DNA of 64,000 nt from Pomphorhynchus laevis (GCA_012934845.2 WNNJ02003577.1:62001-126000), one strand, 5' to 3'; shown: positions 1 through 10,280, counted from the stretch's first letter. Program-made: numbers and translations. Notes: generated by a model not told the origin, from the sequence alone.

Positions 1-185
1 TTGTAATATTTTCAAAATTTTTGTAATTCCGAAACAAGAATATTTTATTTATAAAATATTTTATTTCATATTTTATTTATAAAATATGAATAAAAATTCA
101 TAACAACTGTGAATAATAATTCTTTAAAGATCAATAAATTTCATTTTTAAACTATTTTCATTTTTTTAAATTTTCATTAAACTTT

Positions 186-518
186 TTGCATAAGCATTCA
201 TGCATACCATATAATATAAAATATAATACATTAAATAATGAAATTTTAAGAATTGCAACAATATGTAACGATATTGGCTTTCTTCAAAATCATTTAAATA
301 ATTTAATAGATACATATTTTAAACTAGGTTACTATAAAAATAACATCAAGCAGAAAATAGTAAAATATATGAATCAACACAATAATATAAAGAATAAATT
401 TAAACTCTTAAGTAGAAAAATTTTATGGATAATAAATAATATACTTTGTATTAAAATAAGATTGTATATAATCAAATTTATACTTTATATATACTTTAAT
501 AACACTATATACTTATAA
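186..518 (+). pseudogene. Fragment of PLE-like reverse transcriptase tail
   Basis: This is a 110-codon open stretch rich in I, N, K and Y. It is part of a dispersed repeat: closely similar DNA recurs at about 45,750-45,900 and 57,030-57,160 on the plus strand and at about 53,570-53,780 on the minus strand. At 57 kb it lies directly upstream of the conserved PLE-like tail and downstream of RT fragments with an RYIDD motif. I therefore infer it encoded the C-terminal part of that RT. It has no promoter context and is probably dead. The first 185 bases are AT-rich with no recognisable feature. Confidence 0.45.
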
Positions 519-721
519 TAATATATTTATTTTATTTATTGTAATGATATTGGTTTACTTCAAAGACAGTTTCATTTTTAAATTTATAGCACAAAATATC
601 AGCTTCAGCTAAGTGATCTGATTTGCTTAAAATTTAATATCGAGTTTATTACCATTCCAATTTACTCTGTTATAGAGTGCGTTTTTGTGATAACAATTAA
701 GTAAATAAATATAATTAATAT

Positions 722-1750
722 TAATAATTATTGGAACTGGATCGAAGAAAGGAGGAAAATTTCATTTGATATTTCGCTAACCTCTGTTTGTATTTTCAGA
801 AAATTACAATGCTTTTTGATAATTGATGATTTATTAAAGTAAAAAAACATCAAACAACAAACAAAAAACATGCAATGCTTTTTTAAATGTACATGCTTAT
901 ATGAAAAATTCAAAACAATCGCCGTCATTTTATTTGAGCAGGTGCTGCGGTTATTAGCGATAAACACCTGCTTTTAGTGTTGTTTGAATTTTTGGCACGA
1001 TTACGGCAACTTTTGAAGATACACAAAACGCAATAAAAAAGGTGATTCAAAATAGTTTAGAAACAAAACAAATATAATTACCATAACATTTTCATTCACT
1101 TGACAGAGCACCCTGGCCGACAATCATGTCGCCTATGCGGTGTTTTCTGCTAGCGCTGTTGCAGCCCGGGCGGAGTAGCTCAAACGAACCAAATATAGCT
1201 GCTTCAAGTATAGATAGCATTTGTGCGTCCCTATCGCCATTGAAGCATTAGGCGCGGTCGGCCCCTAACGCATCTGCGTTTTTGAGGCAGTACGATTAGA
1301 GGTTGGGGCAGACAATTGGAGATAAACGCGCATTCAGCTGGCTCATGCAACGAATCAGCGCAGCAGTTCAACAAGGGAATGTAGCATCCTTTTTGGAATC
1401 GGCTGGAGATCACTATTTAGGCAATTACCTTTTTTAAATTATGCAATTTAAATTACATAATATTTAAATAAAAAATGCAGATAGACAAAGTGTGTGATTC
1501 AAAATAAATAATTTGAAAAATTAATAAAATAAAAGATAACAATAAAAATTACTAGAAATATAGAAAATATTATATAAACAAAAGAATCGTTTACAACATC
1601 TTTACAAAATATTTAAAGTTAAGTCAGGTTTATTATTCGGCATAATAATATTGGAGGTTTATGAATGTAATAAGCCTCAAGAATTTTTCTATTTAAACAA
1701 TTGGTTTCTTTTGCTAAAACAACAATATTATTATAGTCAACATTGTTATC
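722..1750. repeat. Left arm of long inverted repeat
   Basis: The reverse complement of this segment matches 7,890-8,752 over most of its length, including the outer end TGGAACTGGATC against GATCCAACTCC on the right. Both arms share an open stretch (1,231-1,413 minus; 8,228-8,434 plus) with the same first 54 residues. The arm also holds about 130 bases near 1,100-1,240 that the right arm lacks. The arms enclose about 6 kb of PLE and RT/endonuclease sequence. A fragment of the arm tip recurs at about 24,866-24,946, so this end sequence belongs to a repeat family. Bases 519-721 are AT-rich with nothing recognised. Confidence 0.8.
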
Positions 1751-1754
1751 TTAA

Positions 1755-1885
1755 TTTAAACTATGGTCTTCAATAGCGCTACTTAGGTCCATTTTGGGTG
1801 TGTATTTGTGTTGTTTTAATCTAGTCTCTAATGGTTGGCATTTGACCCACATATTTTATCGCATTCTAAACAAGAAATTTTATAA
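1755..1885 (-). pseudogene. Degraded Penelope-like GIY-YIG endonuclease fragment
   Basis: Read on the minus strand, with stops, the translation resembles the endonuclease end of Penelope-like elements. It has a CLECDK-like start, then a basic stretch and KYTPKMDLSSAIVDHSLN-like residues across frames. The same 3' piece occurs on the plus strand at 2,728-2,770, in the opposite orientation, so the PLE sequence here is scrambled. It is interrupted by stops and cannot make protein. Confidence 0.45.
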
Positions 1886-2104
1886 ACAAATCAGATCATA
1901 TAACCGAGTATACGTATTTTATACTATATATAAATAAAAATAACGATAAATAATAAATAATTCTATAAGATTTTATACAATTTATTATATCAAGTTAAAA
2001 TTTAAAATTGAAATTTAAAATAAAAGTCAATTTTTATGAATTGACTAAATTAGGTTTATTTTTCAAAACGTTAAGTAGTTTTGATATTTTACTATTATGC
2101 AAAA

Positions 2105-2345
2105 CAATATTTGTTGTATTTAATGTTTATTGTTTGAAACAAATCTTTTGAAATTAATATTCCAAAAATTATTCATAAATGGTAATCCTATGTATTTATT
2201 TTCTCGTTCTGGGCCAAAAACAAATTGTTTATCCTTTTTGGTACTTTTATAGAAAACCTTTTTAATTGCACATGTTGGAGAACCGTTTTTATCTAATAGA
2301 ATCCTAATTATCTTATTATTTGTTTAAAGCTCATTTATATCGGAA
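2105..2345 (-). pseudogene. Degraded Penelope-like element core fragment
   Basis: The minus-strand translation contains a stretch close to ENKYIGLPFMNNFWNINFKR. Penelope-like proteins carry a similar K-Y-x-x-L-P-Y/F motif between the RT and the GIY-YIG domain. It runs in the same direction as the fragment at 1,755-1,885 and opposite to the RT piece at 2,581. Assignment rests on this motif and the neighbours. Bases 2,346-2,580 hold nothing I can assign. Confidence 0.35.
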
Positions 2346-2580
2346 ACAATCATCTTACTTCGTAAAAACAAAGAATTGGCAGCAGATATTTCCCAAGAGG
2401 TTGGGACATTGGTATTTCACTAAACAATATTTAAATTATTTGAATTTTTATAATAAACAGATATTTTTAAATCATATATGACATATTCATATACCATATC
2501 AAAAATAATTGCGAGAAAAATTAAATCATTATTATATATATCTAATTTTCCCACTTTAAGGATAGATTTTTTTCTCTCAA

Positions 2581-2766
2581 ATGATACGTAATGCAAAGGG
2601 TAAAACGATTATTAGTTTTGACATCGTTTCGATGTTCACTAATGTGCCCACAAATAAAGCTATTCAGTTAGCTGCAAAACTATTAGAGGAAAATCCAGAT
2701 GACTCCTTACAATACACACTCAAAAATGACCTAAGTAGCGCTATTGTAAACCATAGTTTAAATTAA
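2581..2766 (+). pseudogene. Penelope-like RT fragment fused to endonuclease tail
   Basis: This 61-codon ORF carries the RT motif A region IISFDIVSMFTNVPTNKA, the usual form in Penelope-like elements, where the first D binds metal. After about 40 residues it jumps straight to DLSSAIVNHSLN, which belongs to the GIY-YIG end, so the middle of the element is deleted. It is a remnant only. Confidence 0.6.
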
Positions 2767-3150
2767 GATCACCATATTGAAGAGGTGTTATTGAACCCAC
2801 TGCGCCTCTCGGCATGGGGTAAAGGCTCGGAGAATTGAAGGCCATCGAAGACGCAGAGTGTGTTCGGACGTAAAATTGAGCAGAGAATAAGCGACCAATA
2901 TGAATAAAGCGACCATATTAATAATATTTATATTAATGAAATGAATTTATTATTAAATGGCCTAAGTAGCGCTATTGTAGACCATAGTTTAAATTAAGAT
3001 CACCATATTGAAGAGGTGTTATTGTTTCGTGCGCTCTCAGGCAGTTTCGTGCGCTCTCAGGCGGCTTCGTGCGTATAAGTAGTTAATTAAGTTGTCAATA
3101 ATAATGAAGAGGTGTTATGGAACCCACTGCGCCTCTCGGCAAGGGTAAAA
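2728..3150 (+). repeat. Direct repeats of PLE-derived 60-65 bp block
   Basis: A block beginning CCTAAGTAGCGCTATTGT occurs at about 2,730-2,792 and again at 2,959-3,024 with few changes. The end of the block plus CCCACTGCGCCTCTCGGC follows the first copy and recurs at about 3,107-3,146. A short repeat, TTTCGTGCGCTCTCAGGC, is doubled at about 3,027-3,062. This looks like local duplication of element debris. Bases 3,151-3,474 show short repeated TTGGCTCACA-like phrases but no gene. Confidence 0.6.
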
Positions 3151-3474
3151 AAACAAAATCATAATTATACATAAAAAACAATAACAGTGACAGTAATAAT
3201 TGTTTGGAAAATTAGCTCACATTGGTTTGGTTCGCAGCAATTGTTTCACATAAAGTGCAAATTGGCTCACATCAATCGTTTACAAAAGAATTGGCTCACA
3301 GAAATTGTCCCATAGAAATTGAAACTTTCTTGGCTGCTAAATAAACTACTTACAAAAAACTTCTTATATTTACATAAAGATCTTTCAGCTGAAAAAATTT
3401 AATGAAGTAAAAATTTTCTTTATTACAATCATCTTACAACTTCGTTCGAAAGCAATAACGATTATCACGATGCA

Positions 3475-3981
3475 ATGACTAATTCGGAAACAAATTACAA
3501 ATTATCAATGACGAAACAGCTTTGTCCAACATGTCTTCGCGTCATTACTATCAATTGCACTGGTAAATTGAGATACCATAAACACAATGGTGCTAAATGT
3601 GCTGGCTCGGGCATGAGTATCCCAAACACCGTCACGAACGGTGTCAGCGATCAGATTTCCTTGCACTCTCGCCATGAAGATCCAGGGTCCGTCACTTACA
3701 TCCCTCATCATAATTTCATAATAAAATCCACATCAGCATCGGCTCTTGGTATTGTCAACGATGTATGGAGTCACAAAGCGTCTTACATTTTCTGCCTCCC
3801 TTGGAAGACGAGGGCCAGAGCGGCTGCGATGTTTACAGACTTAATAAAGCAGGCTCTACGTCAAAACGACATGGCATCATGGACTCGCTTTCTAATCATG
3901 CCGAAAATCTGTTTTCACATCAGCGCGTCGAATAAGGTCCTAAACAGATCTCGCACGGACTCTGCAAAACTGATACATTAA
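3475..3981 (+). pseudogene. N-terminal zinc-finger part of RT element
   Basis: The 168-codon ORF has CPTCLRVITINCTGKLRYHK followed by HNGAKCAGSG near residues 17-47. The spaced C-x2-C, H and C with a C-x-GSG end resemble the zinc finger that opens this RT family. The start used here is the first ATG at 3,475. The ORF stops at 3,979, but related coding continues out of frame to the RT, so this is the front part of one broken polyprotein. Its presumed job is binding target DNA or element RNA; this is inference. Confidence 0.55.
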
Positions 3982-4353
3982 CGCATGAATAAATTTAGTA
4001 ATGCTACTTTCGATTAAATCGCTTCAGAACTACGTCTTATAGTCACGCCAGATAACCCTACAGCTTCCAACCATATATCCGCAGCAATATCACTGACTAG
4101 ACGCGGGAATTTCAGGAAAGCGGGTCAAAGGCTAGCTTCTACAGGGCTGGCTTCCCCATCAACTGACACACGTCGTAAACTAGAGCTTATGCACTTGTCA
4201 TCACAGGGAGTTTGTTCTCAACATGTAGTCGATTTGGGAGATTTACCGGCTTTGTTGCGTTCACACACTTGACCACTCAACGTTGATCGAATCACGGTTT
4301 TGCGGACAATTGAGTAATTTCCTTCGTCAACCGGTTCAGGTTGTTTTGCACTA

Positions 4354-5997
4354 ATGCCGGAATATCTTCACGATATGATTGAGGCCGATTCCGGCGGAAA
4401 TTTGCTGGACACACTTACCCATTTAGTCAATCACCTACTCTCAGGTTCTGCTCCGAATTCTTTAGCTCCCTTTATTGCAGGCGCAAATCTTTTCGGCCTC
4501 CACAAAAAAGATGGAGGCATTCGACAAGTAACGGTGGGTGAGACGTTACGACGTTTATGTTCAAAGTGTGCCTGCTCTCGCTTACCGGACCGCTTCGCAT
4601 CATTCTTTGCTCCCACACAACTCGGAGTTGCCTCACGAAATGCAGTAGATATGATTGTTCATAACGTCACTCGTACTCATCATAGTCGATCAAATGATCC
4701 CAATTGGGTGTGGGCTAAGGTCGACCTGTCAAACGCCTTTAATAGTATTAGCAGATCTTCAATCATTTCCGCCGTTAATAGTAATGTTCCAGAGCTGTCG
4801 TCGTGGATATCTTTCTGCTTAAAATCGCCTTCCCCCATAAGATTTGGTCAGTTCAGACCTTTACTATCATCGGAGGTAGTCCAACAAGGTGACCCGCTAT
4901 CTCCAATGCCTTTTTCGCTGGCGATTCAAAACACCATCTCGAAAATCTCGAATATCCCTGGCATTGTATACAATCAATGGTATTTGGATGATGGGATAAT
5001 CGGTGGAAATCCACAGGCAATCGCTCAGTCCCTCAACACCTTGAGTATTGACTTCCTCACACTCAAACTTCATCTTAATTGGTCAAAAACCGGAATAATC
5101 GGCGTGCCTGACGCGATTCAAATTTGTTCAAACCTCTGTCACTCATATCCGGCTAACAACACTACAGGCGATTTTCAGCTGTTGGGGTCACCAATTGACT
5201 CAACTGACTTTATCAAAGACGTCTTGCTCAGGGATTTGTTACCAAGGCTCACGAAAGAAATTGAAGTCATTGCAAACTTGCCAGATCCCCAGTCGGCCTA
5301 CCTTCTCCTTAGACACTGTGCGTCCGCCCCCAAGATCGGTCATCTAATGCGCACCATTTCACCATTAACACTAAGAGGTTTCACTCAGGCTTTTGATGAT
5401 GTTATCATCAAAGCTTTTGAAAATTTAACAGCCTCACAGTTACCTGTCTCTGCTAAGATTCAGGCTTCACTACCATTCCGCTTAGGTGATTTCGGTCTCA
5501 GGAATACTACAATTCATTCAAGCAACGCGTTTGTCAAGAGTGTCCGAGCTGTCTCCGAGATTTCGTCCAGAGAACCTAACCAATATGTCGGGTTTGAGGG
5601 AGCATTGTCAGAATTGTCAGTATTGACTGGGAAAGATAACCTCCAACATATTTGCTCCGACAGTTCCACAACGTCTTTCCGCATTGACCGTCTGCGCTTC
5701 GATCGTCTGCTTGAGGAATCCAACAATCTTGATAAGGCCATATTACGTGCGACAGCCTGTTCGAAAGCTGCGTCATGGCTTCAGGTTACGCCTAGCATTA
5801 GCCAAGCTTTAGATCTAACCCCACCACAATTCTGCGTTCTCTGCAGCATGTGGTTAGGTTTAGCGATTTTCCCTCCTAACCATAAGTGTAGGGCGATGCT
5901 ATTCCGATACCGACCTTCTGGGTTTTCACGCCCTTACCTGCCAATATGGTGGTCATCGCGGGTTGAGGCACGATGGCATAAGAGACGTCATCTATGA
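4354..5997 (+). CDS. Reverse transcriptase domain of RLE-type element
   Basis: This is a 547-codon RT. LFGLHKKDGGIRQVTVGETL (around residue 49) is the finger region. VDLSNAF (around residue 124) supplies the first catalytic Asp, VVQQGDPLSP (around 175) is motif B, and WYLDDGIIGG (around 208) is the YxDD box. All three appear intact. A thumb region with LGSPI follows. It would copy element RNA into DNA at a nicked target. The end (after about residue 515) is frameshifted relative to the conserved C-terminal linker, so the last ~30 residues are out of frame. The ATG at 4,354 may not be the original start because coding similarity exists upstream. Confidence 0.75.
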   Translation: MPEYLHDMIEADSGGNLLDTLTHLVNHLLSGSAPNSLAPFIAGANLFGLHKKDGGIRQVTVGETLRRLCSKCACSRLPDRFASFFAPTQLGVASRNAVDMIVHNVTRTHHSRSNDPNWVWAKVDLSNAFNSISRSSIISAVNSNVPELSSWISFCLKSPSPIRFGQFRPLLSSEVVQQGDPLSPMPFSLAIQNTISKISNIPGIVYNQWYLDDGIIGGNPQAIAQSLNTLSIDFLTLKLHLNWSKTGIIGVPDAIQICSNLCHSYPANNTTGDFQLLGSPIDSTDFIKDVLLRDLLPRLTKEIEVIANLPDPQSAYLLLRHCASAPKIGHLMRTISPLTLRGFTQAFDDVIIKAFENLTASQLPVSAKIQASLPFRLGDFGLRNTTIHSSNAFVKSVRAVSEISSREPNQYVGFEGALSELSVLTGKDNLQHICSDSSTTSFRIDRLRFDRLLEESNNLDKAILRATACSKAASWLQVTPSISQALDLTPPQFCVLCSMWLGLAIFPPNHKCRAMLFRYRPSGFSRPYLPIWWSSRVEARWHKRRHL

Positions 5998-6046
5998 AGC
6001 GGCCCAGTTTGCACTTATGCACGTTGGCCTGTAGGTCCGGGGGTTA

Positions 6047-7381
6047 TTGACTGATGTAAAAGAGCGCCCGGCCGATATTCTAATATACGGAGATCCTTCT
6101 GAAGCGATTGACTTTGCAGTCACGCACCCACAACAAGTTAAATACGTAGATATCGCGAGCGCAAGTGGAGGGGCAGCAGCGGCGGCTTATGCCAACAATG
6201 TGAAAGATCGTAAATATCGGTCAAGAATGGAAGCAGCCGGATACAAGTTCACACCGGCAGTAATCGAGTGTTTTTTTGGAGTGTGGAATGATGCCGACCT
6301 TAACGTCATCCGACGTATTGCTGGTCGCATTAGCATAACAACTGGAGTTAGATATTACATCGTAGCTGCTCGATTATTCCAACGATCGTCCATCGCCTTA
6401 ATGCGTGGCAACGCCAGAGCGATTATGGCTTCGCTAGACAATATACAGCCCTTAACAAGCCTACCTAGGTCAGCGTCCGAACCCAGGATTCGAACTTTCA
6501 GCCAAGGCATATGTGATATGGTCGAGGTCCAGAGCGGAACGGCTCATATAGACCATTTTTGCGATGACACACATCTGGAAGATTGTAATAATCAACGTGA
6601 TCGAACAGCCCTTTTACTAAATCCAGTTGCTTTATTAAAAATGGCCAACTTGAACACGTTCTGTGAGCGCGAGGTGCGAGACCCGAATAGCCCTCCAATT
6701 CTACTGACCATCAGTTCAGTCAAAACCGTTCAACGTGCAGTGGATCTGGGAATAAGACCTCAAATTAAACTTAACGTTCCTGAGACCGACGAGCGTTGCC
6801 TGCTGCTGAAAGAAAACCACAATAAACACGATCGTGAAGGCAATCTTCGGAATATGGATTCGTATCATGACCGAAAAATTTCAAACAGAGAGGCTGATGA
6901 ATGTTACAATTTTGTGGGCGACAATCAAGTAAGGACATCGCTTGGTGATTGTGGAAAAGGAGACGACACTTCTACCTGGACAATGAATACGGATTTCAAT
7001 AACGGACAAAATTACACGCAATTATTGTGCAACTCTTCCATCTCATTGGAAAATACACACTCTGCGATCGGCAACTTCGGGATATGTGATCCGGCATTCG
7101 ACTATCCAACAGGCAATACTCTCGCTGATACAGAAGAAGCAACAGAAATTAACAGGGATGACGAGATTTTCGGCGACGATCGCGCTTCTCCTACTTCGTC
7201 AAACTTATCAGAATACGATAACGATCGTCACGAATCCAGAGACCCCACAAACATATACGATGCAGCCGGATCGCACTTTAATGTGATCAATGGAGACCTC
7301 AATAGACTGATCAGTCCGGAACTAAACGTGATGCGGTCTTTAGGACAAAACCTGGCACTAACTGAGTTGCAGTACAATTAA
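6047..7381 (+). pseudogene. Restriction-like endonuclease with long acidic tail
   Basis: The 444-codon ORF opens with RPADILIYGDPSEAIDFAVTHP, a PD-(D/E)xK-like core (RPD-type box, then a beta strand with Asp), as in the endonuclease of RLE-bearing non-LTR elements. LFQRSSIALMRGNARAI near residue 122-138 is the conserved end of this domain family. It would nick target DNA to prime reverse transcription. After residue 150 there are about 290 residues of low-complexity Asp/Asn/Glu-rich sequence with no family I know. It is separated from the RT by a frameshift and a TAG at about 6,031, so the polyprotein is broken. The start at 6,047 is only the ORF edge. Confidence 0.6.
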
Positions 7382-7889
7382 CGCGTGGACTCGGACGGTA
7401 ACGAAACCTCCGAGTTTCGCGAGCCCATCACAATGGATAAGAAGATGAAGAGCAAACAATATGTAGTTACTAATGATGACTTGTAATTTTATCAATTTTT
7501 CAGCTTATTATCTCTTAAAAAAATATTACAGTAATTGTTTGGAAAATTGGCTTACTTATGTAGTGTTGTACAAGTCGTTTATTGATTGGAGCGACAGCTG
7601 AGATAAATGAGAACAAACAAAGGCGTGATAAATAGAAAAACATGAAGCCTTACAAAAAATACAAATGCAGGAGTTAGAACGAGCATGCAGTGGTATCCTC
7701 TTTACACAGAACTTGTCATGAAACCCGTGAACTGGCATTCACCACACAAGCGGACGCTTTACACAACAAGGCGAGCGCCATTACGACTGTGTTAAAACTA
7801 GAGAATGCAGAAACTCTGGATCCAAACTTGCTTTCTTAGCTTCGAATCGAGCAACATGTGTGTGAAAGTTTGGAGTAAGTGGCAGGTTT
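7382..7889. other. No recognised gene between RT element and right arm
   Basis: About 500 bases with short open stretches only. TTGTTTGGAAAATTGGCT (about 7,536-7,553) echoes the phrase at 3,200-3,220, upstream of the zinc finger, so matching non-coding sequence may flank both sides of the RT element. I see no gene. Confidence 0.4.
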
Positions 7890-8752
7890 AAATCACAATG
7901 TTGACTATAATAATATTGTTGTTTTAGCAAAAGAAACCAATTGTTTAAATAGAAAAATTCTTGGGGATTATTACATTCATAAACCTCCAATATTATTATG
8001 CCGAATAAAAAGCCTGACTTAACTTTAAATATTTTGTAAAGATGTTGTAAACGATTCTTTTGTTTATATAATATTTTCTATATTTCTAGTAATTTTTATT
8101 GTTATCTTTTATTTTATTAATTTTTTAAATTATTTATTTTGAATCACACACTTTGTCTATCTGCATTTTTTATTTAAATATTATGTAATTTAAATTGCAT
8201 AATTTAAAAAAGGTAATTGCCTAAATAGTGATCTCCAGCCGATTCCAAAAAGGATGCTACATTCCCTTGTTGAACTGCTGCGCTGATTCGTTGCATGAGC
8301 CAGCTGAATGCGCGTTTATCTCCAATTGTCTGCCCCAACCTCTAATCGTACTGCCTCAAAAACGCAGATGCGTTAGGGGCCGACCGCGGCCCCTAACGCA
8401 TCTGCGTGGCCCCTGTTATCTTTTATTTTATTAACTTTTTAAATTATTTATTTTGAATGGAAATATTGTTATTATTATTGTTTCGTTTCTAAACTATTTT
8501 GAATCATCCTTTTTATTGCGTTTTGTGTACCTTCAAAAGTTGCCGAAATCGTGTCAAAAATTCAAACAACAGTAAAAGCAGGTGTTTATCGCTAATAACC
8601 GCAGCACCTGCTCAAATAAAATGGTGATGATCGTTTTGAATTCTTTTATAAAAACGACCATTTAAAAAATTGTAAATTTCTGAAGATGCTTTCAGAAGTT
8701 AGCGAAATATCAAAAAATTTCTTCTCTTTGATCCAACTCCAATAATTATGTA
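7890..8752. repeat. Right arm of long inverted repeat
   Basis: This is the reverse complement of 722-1,750. It matches from the inner TGTTGACTATAATAATATTG to the outer GATCCAACTCCAATAATTAT. Unlike the left arm it contains a 46-base perfect hairpin at 8,362-8,407 and a rearranged stretch to 8,460. It also carries an open stretch (8,228-8,434) shared with the left arm. The paired arms suggest a foldback-type mobile unit of about 8 kb, or inversion during retroelement insertion. Confidence 0.8.
8362..8407. repeat. Perfect 20 bp hairpin in right arm
   Basis: ACGCAGATGCGTTAGGGGCC is followed, after the six bases GACCGC, by its exact reverse complement. It is GC-rich in an AT-rich setting. The left arm has only one strand of it, so the hairpin arose by local inverted duplication in this arm. 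Confidence 0.85.
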
Positions 8753-8862
8753 TCAATAAATGGATTATTATCAACTATTTTAAAAATAATAAATATTAAT
8801 AAATCGTGATTAATTGATACAATTTATAAGCAAATTTAGAATATTTCGTAAAGAGTTTAAAC

Positions 8863-9040
8863 ATGAAGATTAAGTTATTACAACGAATGATGAAATTTAC
8901 AACGGAACGTGCGTTTTGCTGTACAGCTGTTCACACCGGTGTATTATCTGCTATATTGATTAAGCAGCATGTATTACCTTTAACATTCGTCAGCTCATAC
9001 AATACGAAAACACGAAAACCAGGTGTCGAAGAAACAAATA
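8863..9040 (+). other. Possible first coding exon of unidentified gene
   Basis: An ATG opens 59 codons with mixed, non-repetitive composition (cysteines, a hydrophobic stretch near residues 24-33) and ends at a consensus donor GTAAGT at 9,041. It leaves phase 1. The only terminal exon seen downstream (15,271-15,450) needs phase 0, so a middle exon would be required if they belong together. I do not recognise the protein. A TA microsatellite and the palindromic SINE array follow directly. Confidence 0.25.
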
Positions 9041-9091
9041 GTAAGTGGTAGTATTTATTCCTTAAAGTAATTTGTAGTCAATTGCAATTTA

Positions 9092-9092
<1 letters not shown>

Positions 9093-9156
<64 letters not shown>
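9093..9156. repeat. TA dinucleotide microsatellite
   Basis: About 32 uninterrupted TA units. It abuts the first base of the 443 bp repeat array, so the array may have inserted into or expanded from a TA tract. Confidence 0.95.
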
Positions 9157-9159
<3 letters not shown>

Positions 9160-9307
9160 TGAGATCATGAAGATCGATTGGAATCGGGACTGGTGATCCT
9201 TTGATGGATTCTTATTTATGTAACGAATAGTTGCTAGGTCACACGAGGTGACTTTCGCATTGAAAACCAGCTACAGAATCCTTCCTTCATGATATCCAAT
9301 TCCATAC

Positions 9308-9397
9308 ACCCTGACTACTAACGGCGCCATTACCACAACCGTTTTCGTTTCGCCCGCTTTTTGCCACATGTTGGTAGCCCCGGGCTCATCAGAAGGC
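9308..9397 (-). ncRNA. Hammerhead ribozyme motif, unit 1
   Basis: Minus-strand copy, mirror image of 11,113-11,202. It has the same elements: CUGAUGA, stem II GCCCG/CGGGC, GAAAC and the GUC cleavage triplet. It is complete. Confidence 0.75.
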
Positions 9398-9750
9398 TGA
9401 CTACCAACTCTTCGCCTTTTGAAATTTGACTTATCCGAGATTCGAGCTGTCGCTCTCCGTACTTGGCTTGCGCTCTTGACTGCTAGGCTACGAATCCAGG
9501 ATTACCAGATTTCACACAGTATATGAAACCTTCCATCATGATATCCAGAAACTGCATTGTCCGAGATGCTTCTCTGGCATGCTTATTATAGATTTTATTG
9601 TATGAGATCATGAAGATCGATTGGAATCGGGACTGGTGATCCTTTGATGGATTCTTATTTATGTAACGAATAGTTGCTAGGTCACACGAGGTGACTTTCG
9701 CATTGAAAACCAGCTACAGAATCCTTCCTTCATGATATCCAATTCCATAC

Positions 9751-9840
9751 ACCCTGACTACTAACGGCGCCATTGCCACAACCGTTTTCGTTTCGCCCGC
9801 TTTTTGCCACATGTTGGTAGCCCCGGGCTCATCAGAAGGC
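9751..9840 (-). ncRNA. Hammerhead ribozyme motif, unit 2
   Basis: Minus-strand copy, exact mirror of 10,670-10,759. The stem I strand AAGGC (plus-strand reading) ends at 9,840. All core boxes are intact. Confidence 0.75.
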
Positions 9841-10193
9841 TGACTACCAACTCTTCGCCTTTTGAAATTTGACTTATCCGAGATTCGAGCTGTCGCTCTC
9901 CGTACTTGGCTTGCGCTCTTGACTGCTAGGCTACGAATCCAGGATTACCAGATTTCACACAGTATATGAAACCTTCCATCATGATATCCAGAAACTGCAT
10001 TGTCCGAGATGCTTCTCTGGCATGCTTATTATAGATTTTATCGTATGAGATCATGAAGATCGATTGGAATCGGGACTGGTGATCCTTTGATGGATTCTTA
10101 TTTATGTAACGAATAGTTGCTAGGTCACACGAGGTGACTTTCGCATTGAAAACCAGCTACAGAATCCTTCCTTCATGATATCCAATTCCATAC

Positions 10194-10280
10194 ACCCTGA
10201 CTACTAACGGCGCCATTGCCACAACCGTTTTCGTTTCGCCCGCTTTTTGCCACATGTTGGTAGCCCCGGGCTCATCAGAA
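10194..10280 (-). ncRNA. Hammerhead motif truncated at palindrome centre
   Basis: Third minus-strand copy. CUGAUGA is complete (plus-strand TCATCAG, 10,272-10,278), but the stem I strand beyond it is lost because the array inverts there. The 47-base loop of the palindrome (10,232-10,278) is this ribozyme from CUGAUGA through stem II to the GAAAC box. Confidence 0.6.

Larger units (their letters stand above)
3475..7381 (+). mobile_element. Decayed RT plus restriction-like endonuclease retroelement
   Basis: Three open stretches in one direction make the layout zinc finger (3,475-3,981), RT (4,354-5,997) and endonuclease (6,047-7,381). This matches R2/NeSL-type non-LTR elements in domain order, though the RT is of a distinct family with a VTVGETLRRL motif. 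Coding also continues with stops between 3,982 and 4,353, where RRGNFRKAGQRLASTGLASP is readable. A one-base shift near 5,893 moves the frame, and the conserved HALTCQYGGHRG stretch continues in the next frame until a TAG at about 6,031. It is therefore an inactive copy. It lies inside the long inverted repeats at 0.7-1.75 and 7.9-8.75 kb. Confidence 0.7.
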
